64,000 bases of DNA from Ischnura elegans (taxonomy: Eukaryota > Arthropoda > Insecta > Odonata > Coenagrionidae). The notes below the pieces were generated by a model that saw only the letters and a program-made list of their open reading frames with translations, was not told where the DNA came from and did not search any database. The stretch is taken from positions 24,063,812 through 24,127,811 of the forward strand of contig NC_060259.1 in NCBI RefSeq assembly GCF_921293095.1, written 5' to 3'. Made by a program: the position numbers and the translations under genes. Shown piece after piece: positions 61,760 to 64,000 of this stretch. Every line of letters starts with the position of its first letter. Position 1 is the first letter of the stretch.

Positions 61760-61995
61760 AGAACAAGAATGACAAAAACATGACCCGTCGGAGGGCATCA
61801 CCAGTTGGGGGAAGAGAGCTAATCTTCTCAGCAAGAGGAAGAGATGGGCAGGTAAAGCATGGGAAGGTGAGGGGCTGTGAAGGAGATGGAGCGTGTTCTC
61901 TGCTTCCTAGCAGCATGGCTTTGCAGGGAGAACAGAGGAGGAAGCAAGGGACGAGTATGTACAATCTTGAAATTTTGAGGGGTCTTTCTTTCTAG
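61760..61995. other. GC-richer intronic patch, unclassified
   Basis: Purine-rich on the plus strand (GGAAGAGATGGGCAGG...) with open frames of 83 and 86 codons on the two strands, neither recognisable. It could be an old SINE-like insertion; no Pol III boxes found. Confidence 0.3.
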
Positions 61996-62399
61996 GCAGA
62001 AACGGGCTAGCTAAGTGATTCGTTCAATTTGGGTTTCCAGTCAGTCTATTCTTGTTTGAGTGTAATGCTACTAACACAAACCTGCATTTGTAATGGTTCA
62101 AAGTTCTTTTAATTGAGTACCATATATTTTTGTTACCTAAACCCAAAAATGGCCTTAGTTTTAGTAGATTAAGTCAGACTTTTTTAAAATTCGCCACTGT
62201 CATTTTTTAAGTGTCATATATGGAAGGAAATAGAAAATATAAGGGGCAAAATAATGTGCTCTAACAAGTAAAATACAACGCTATTAGCACATACATCTTC
62301 TAATTATTCCAGGTAATCCTTATTCGTGGTGAAGAGAGGAATAAAACTTGTCATGTCCAGGGAAATGAAAATAGCAATGATATTCATAGGACATCAAGA

Positions 62400-63088
62400 C
62401 TTGCAAACAAAAAGGATGTTATTGTATTGACACGGGAGTCAAGTGGAATCCCCGTGGCTCTTTGCTGGCAAAACCACGAGAAAAGAGCAGTTTCTAGCTG
62501 CGGATGCTCTCCGGGCCGCAGGTGTTTTTGGGTGCTTGGACGCCCTTCTTGAAGCACTGCTGCACGAATTTGTTCCTTTTTTTAAGATGGTGAATAATGT
62601 CTTGATGTATTAATTCCAAATGGCCTCGCTATTTCACTCTTTGAACACTCTGCACTTTCACAATTTGCAATAATTCTCATTTTGGTTTTTAAATCCAAGG
62701 ACTTGCGTTTATCAGCAATGGTGCTAGCAGACAGGCGGAATAATTTTTAACCTGACTGCAGGAGGTGCAAGGAGATGACAAAAGAGCAATGAAATAAGTA
62801 CACAAGAAATTAATCATAGAAAGAAGAATAGGGGAATACTAAACATTTAGACGCCGAAGTTGGCGGAAAAAATGCAGTTTTAATAGCACTGAATGCTAGA
62901 GATGCGGCACGCGGTCAAAAAGTCAACCTGTGGTAATTACAAATGGTGCAGGAGAGGAATCGAGCCATTATCGCTAATACAAATTTATTTTACATTTAAA
63001 TCATAGGGTTTAAAATGGTTCCTTGGGTAGTTGTCGCTAATTCAAGCTTGTCACCATATCCCGTACTCATTATGAGGGGCTTACACTG
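62400..63088 (-). mobile_element. Partial Tigger-type transposon
   Basis: The right boundary is the inverse of CAGTGTAAGCCCCTCATAAT, followed by TA (63089-63090), i.e. the 5' end of a minus-strand Tigger/pogo element. The N-terminal part of a transposase follows leftward (62410-62725). The opposite terminus was not found, so the element is truncated on its 3' side. It lies within the SLC41 intron. Confidence 0.75.
62410..62725 (-). pseudogene. Tigger transposase DNA-binding domain relic
   Basis: Reads ADKRKSLDLKTKMRIIANCE, then SAECSKSEIARPFGINTS, the first CENP-B/pogo-type helix-turn-helix (KRKxLTLxxKxxIIxxxE...IAxxFGI). After a stop and shift comes HPQLETALFSWFCQQRATGI, then PLDS, the start of the second (CENP-B-type) HTH with its conserved WF..Q.R..G(I/V)P pattern. 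The catalytic DDE domain is absent. Known Tigger proteins have this exact order. Confidence 0.8.
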
Positions 63089-63329
63089 TATGTGCACTAT
63101 GGCGTAAAACTATTACGAGGAAGTAAGTGACAAAACTTGGGGGGAAAATTTGTGAGGAAAATTTGAATGCAGTCGATAATTAATCTGCAGATTGAAGCCT
63201 ATGTCCACTTCGTAATGCAAGTGTAAACTTTTGATCCTGAGCATGTAAAGATATTAGTGTTTTAAAAAATAACTTAAAAGCTTATAATAATGATTTTCAA
63301 TCAGTAAAAATATTAAAATGTGAATGATA

Positions 63330-63502
63330 TTAAAAATAACATTCCTTTGATTATATGGACCCAGAAGAAACTTGAATAATTACTTCATTTTATAGCAGAC
63401 AAAAATGCATTTGGATCGGAAAACATTGAAAGACCTGACTCTGGAAATCAAGGATCCGAACTAGATGCGATTCCGAAATAAATTCTGGATCCGTCCATCC
63501 CT
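63330..63502. mobile_element. Solo hAT-like terminal fragment
   Basis: Ends GGATCCGTCCATCCCT(A) near 63502, the inverse of a CAGGGATGGACGGATCC-type terminus. It is preceded by subterminal GGATC(C/G) words (TGGATCGG, AAGGATCCG). The left end was not located and no TSD can be given. Similar in style to 28521-28990. Confidence 0.4.
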
Positions 63503-63767
63503 AATTGCAATGGTTTTAAATTTTATAAAGAATACACAAAATACTGTCGATCTGACTTCTGAACTTAAGTACGTTAAGTTCCATAAACCAAAATTAAAAT
63601 TTTCATCTACATGTCTCAAGCCATTTCACCGGAATATGAGGCATAAGGGAAGGAATTCCATCTCTTAGAGGCTAGCCAATCTCACATCATATAAATTTTA
63701 AATGAAGACATCAGCCTTTACATTACAAATCAGAAAGCATTAAAGAAGAAAAATGACCATGACATAC

Positions 63768-63973
63768 CTGGTTTACAAAATGCACTCCATAAAAAGTTCT
63801 CAGGTTCATACTGTGGAGGTAGCTTTCCTATTCTTCCATATTTGTGCAACGCAGTGGAAATACGGCTAGCTTGCACTGCAACTAAATTACCCCCAACACC
63901 ATTTATCACAGGCTGAAACACTGCTATGCCTTTAAAATTGGCAACAGTGAAATCTAATATAAGACCGCCAACA
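63768..63973 (-). CDS. SLC41-like magnesium transporter, upstream exon
   Basis: A 206-nt exon encoding [60 protein letters not shown] and LWSAFCKP. The PVINGxGGNLVAxQASRIST block is the SLC41 signature (the MgtE GNxxxQxS element) in the second transporter domain. The acceptor is CCAATTTATTTTCAG and the donor is CCAG|GTATGT. The exon starts with the third base of a split codon, so at least one further exon lies beyond 64000. Together with the other two exons it gives the last ~179 residues of a protein usually around 500 long. The frame is intact throughout. Confidence 0.95.
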
Positions 63974-64000
63974 CTGAAAATAAATTGGTACTTGAGACAG

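Noticed and set aside
1..64000. CRISPR arrays, bacterial operons, prophage or integrated virus
   Set aside because: No regularly spaced short repeats, no ribosome-binding-site-led gene clusters and no viral structural or replication genes. All architecture is that of an animal nuclear genome.

Overview
This is eukaryotic nuclear DNA, most likely from an arthropod (probably an insect) with a large, repeat-rich genome. The evidence is a split animal gene with kilobase-scale introns and canonical GT/AG sites, a mauritiana-type mariner, Transib, hAT, piggyBac-like and Tigger-like transposons, LINE reverse-transcriptase relics, a tRNA-derived SINE and AT-rich spacer with scattered CpG-rich patches. 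I cannot name the species. No bacterial, plasmid or phage organisation is present.

The only host gene I can support lies at the right edge on the minus strand. Three exons (63768-63973, 59501-59649, 56431-56616) join in phase and encode the C-terminal ~179 residues of an SLC41/MgtE-like magnesium transporter. The gene enters from beyond position 64000 and ends at a TAA at 56431-56433. The low-repeat DNA just below it (about 52.0-56.4 kb) is a plausible very long 3' UTR; it carries a three-copy 78-bp tandem repeat and an AATAAA at 52028-52033. The two introns have absorbed a Tigger-type MITE, an internally deleted mariner and a partial Tigger element.

The left edge (about 104-660) is a CpG island preceded by a perfect 15-bp hairpin. 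It could be a promoter, but I see no convincing coding exon next to it. From 0.7 to 56 kb the window is intergenic and dominated by decayed mobile DNA. Elements defined by termini and target-site duplications (TSDs) are: hAT-like (23896-24483; 29021-29364; 42284-42604; 45322-45621; 48080-49058 with another hAT-like element nested at 48423-48701), piggyBac-like (26546-27216) and Transib (34295-36770, with a transposase C-terminal remnant, and a short derivative at 38161-38616). LINE reverse-transcriptase relics lie at 14229-14520 and 40040-40965, a SINE at 17982-18285, and a relic of an uncharacterised repetitive arthropod protein at about 23040-23548.

Several structures are not covered by standard classes: four inverted-repeat loci (26.2, 27.8, 38.4 and 44.5 kb) sharing a GAAAC...AATAAA...GTGG-type module, two with hammerhead-like cores; an 83-bp near-perfect foldback inside the short Transib element; and at least three interspersed repeat families (A, B, C) recognised only by comparing parts of the window. 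All homology calls are from reading the sequence and memory of the families; no search was run.
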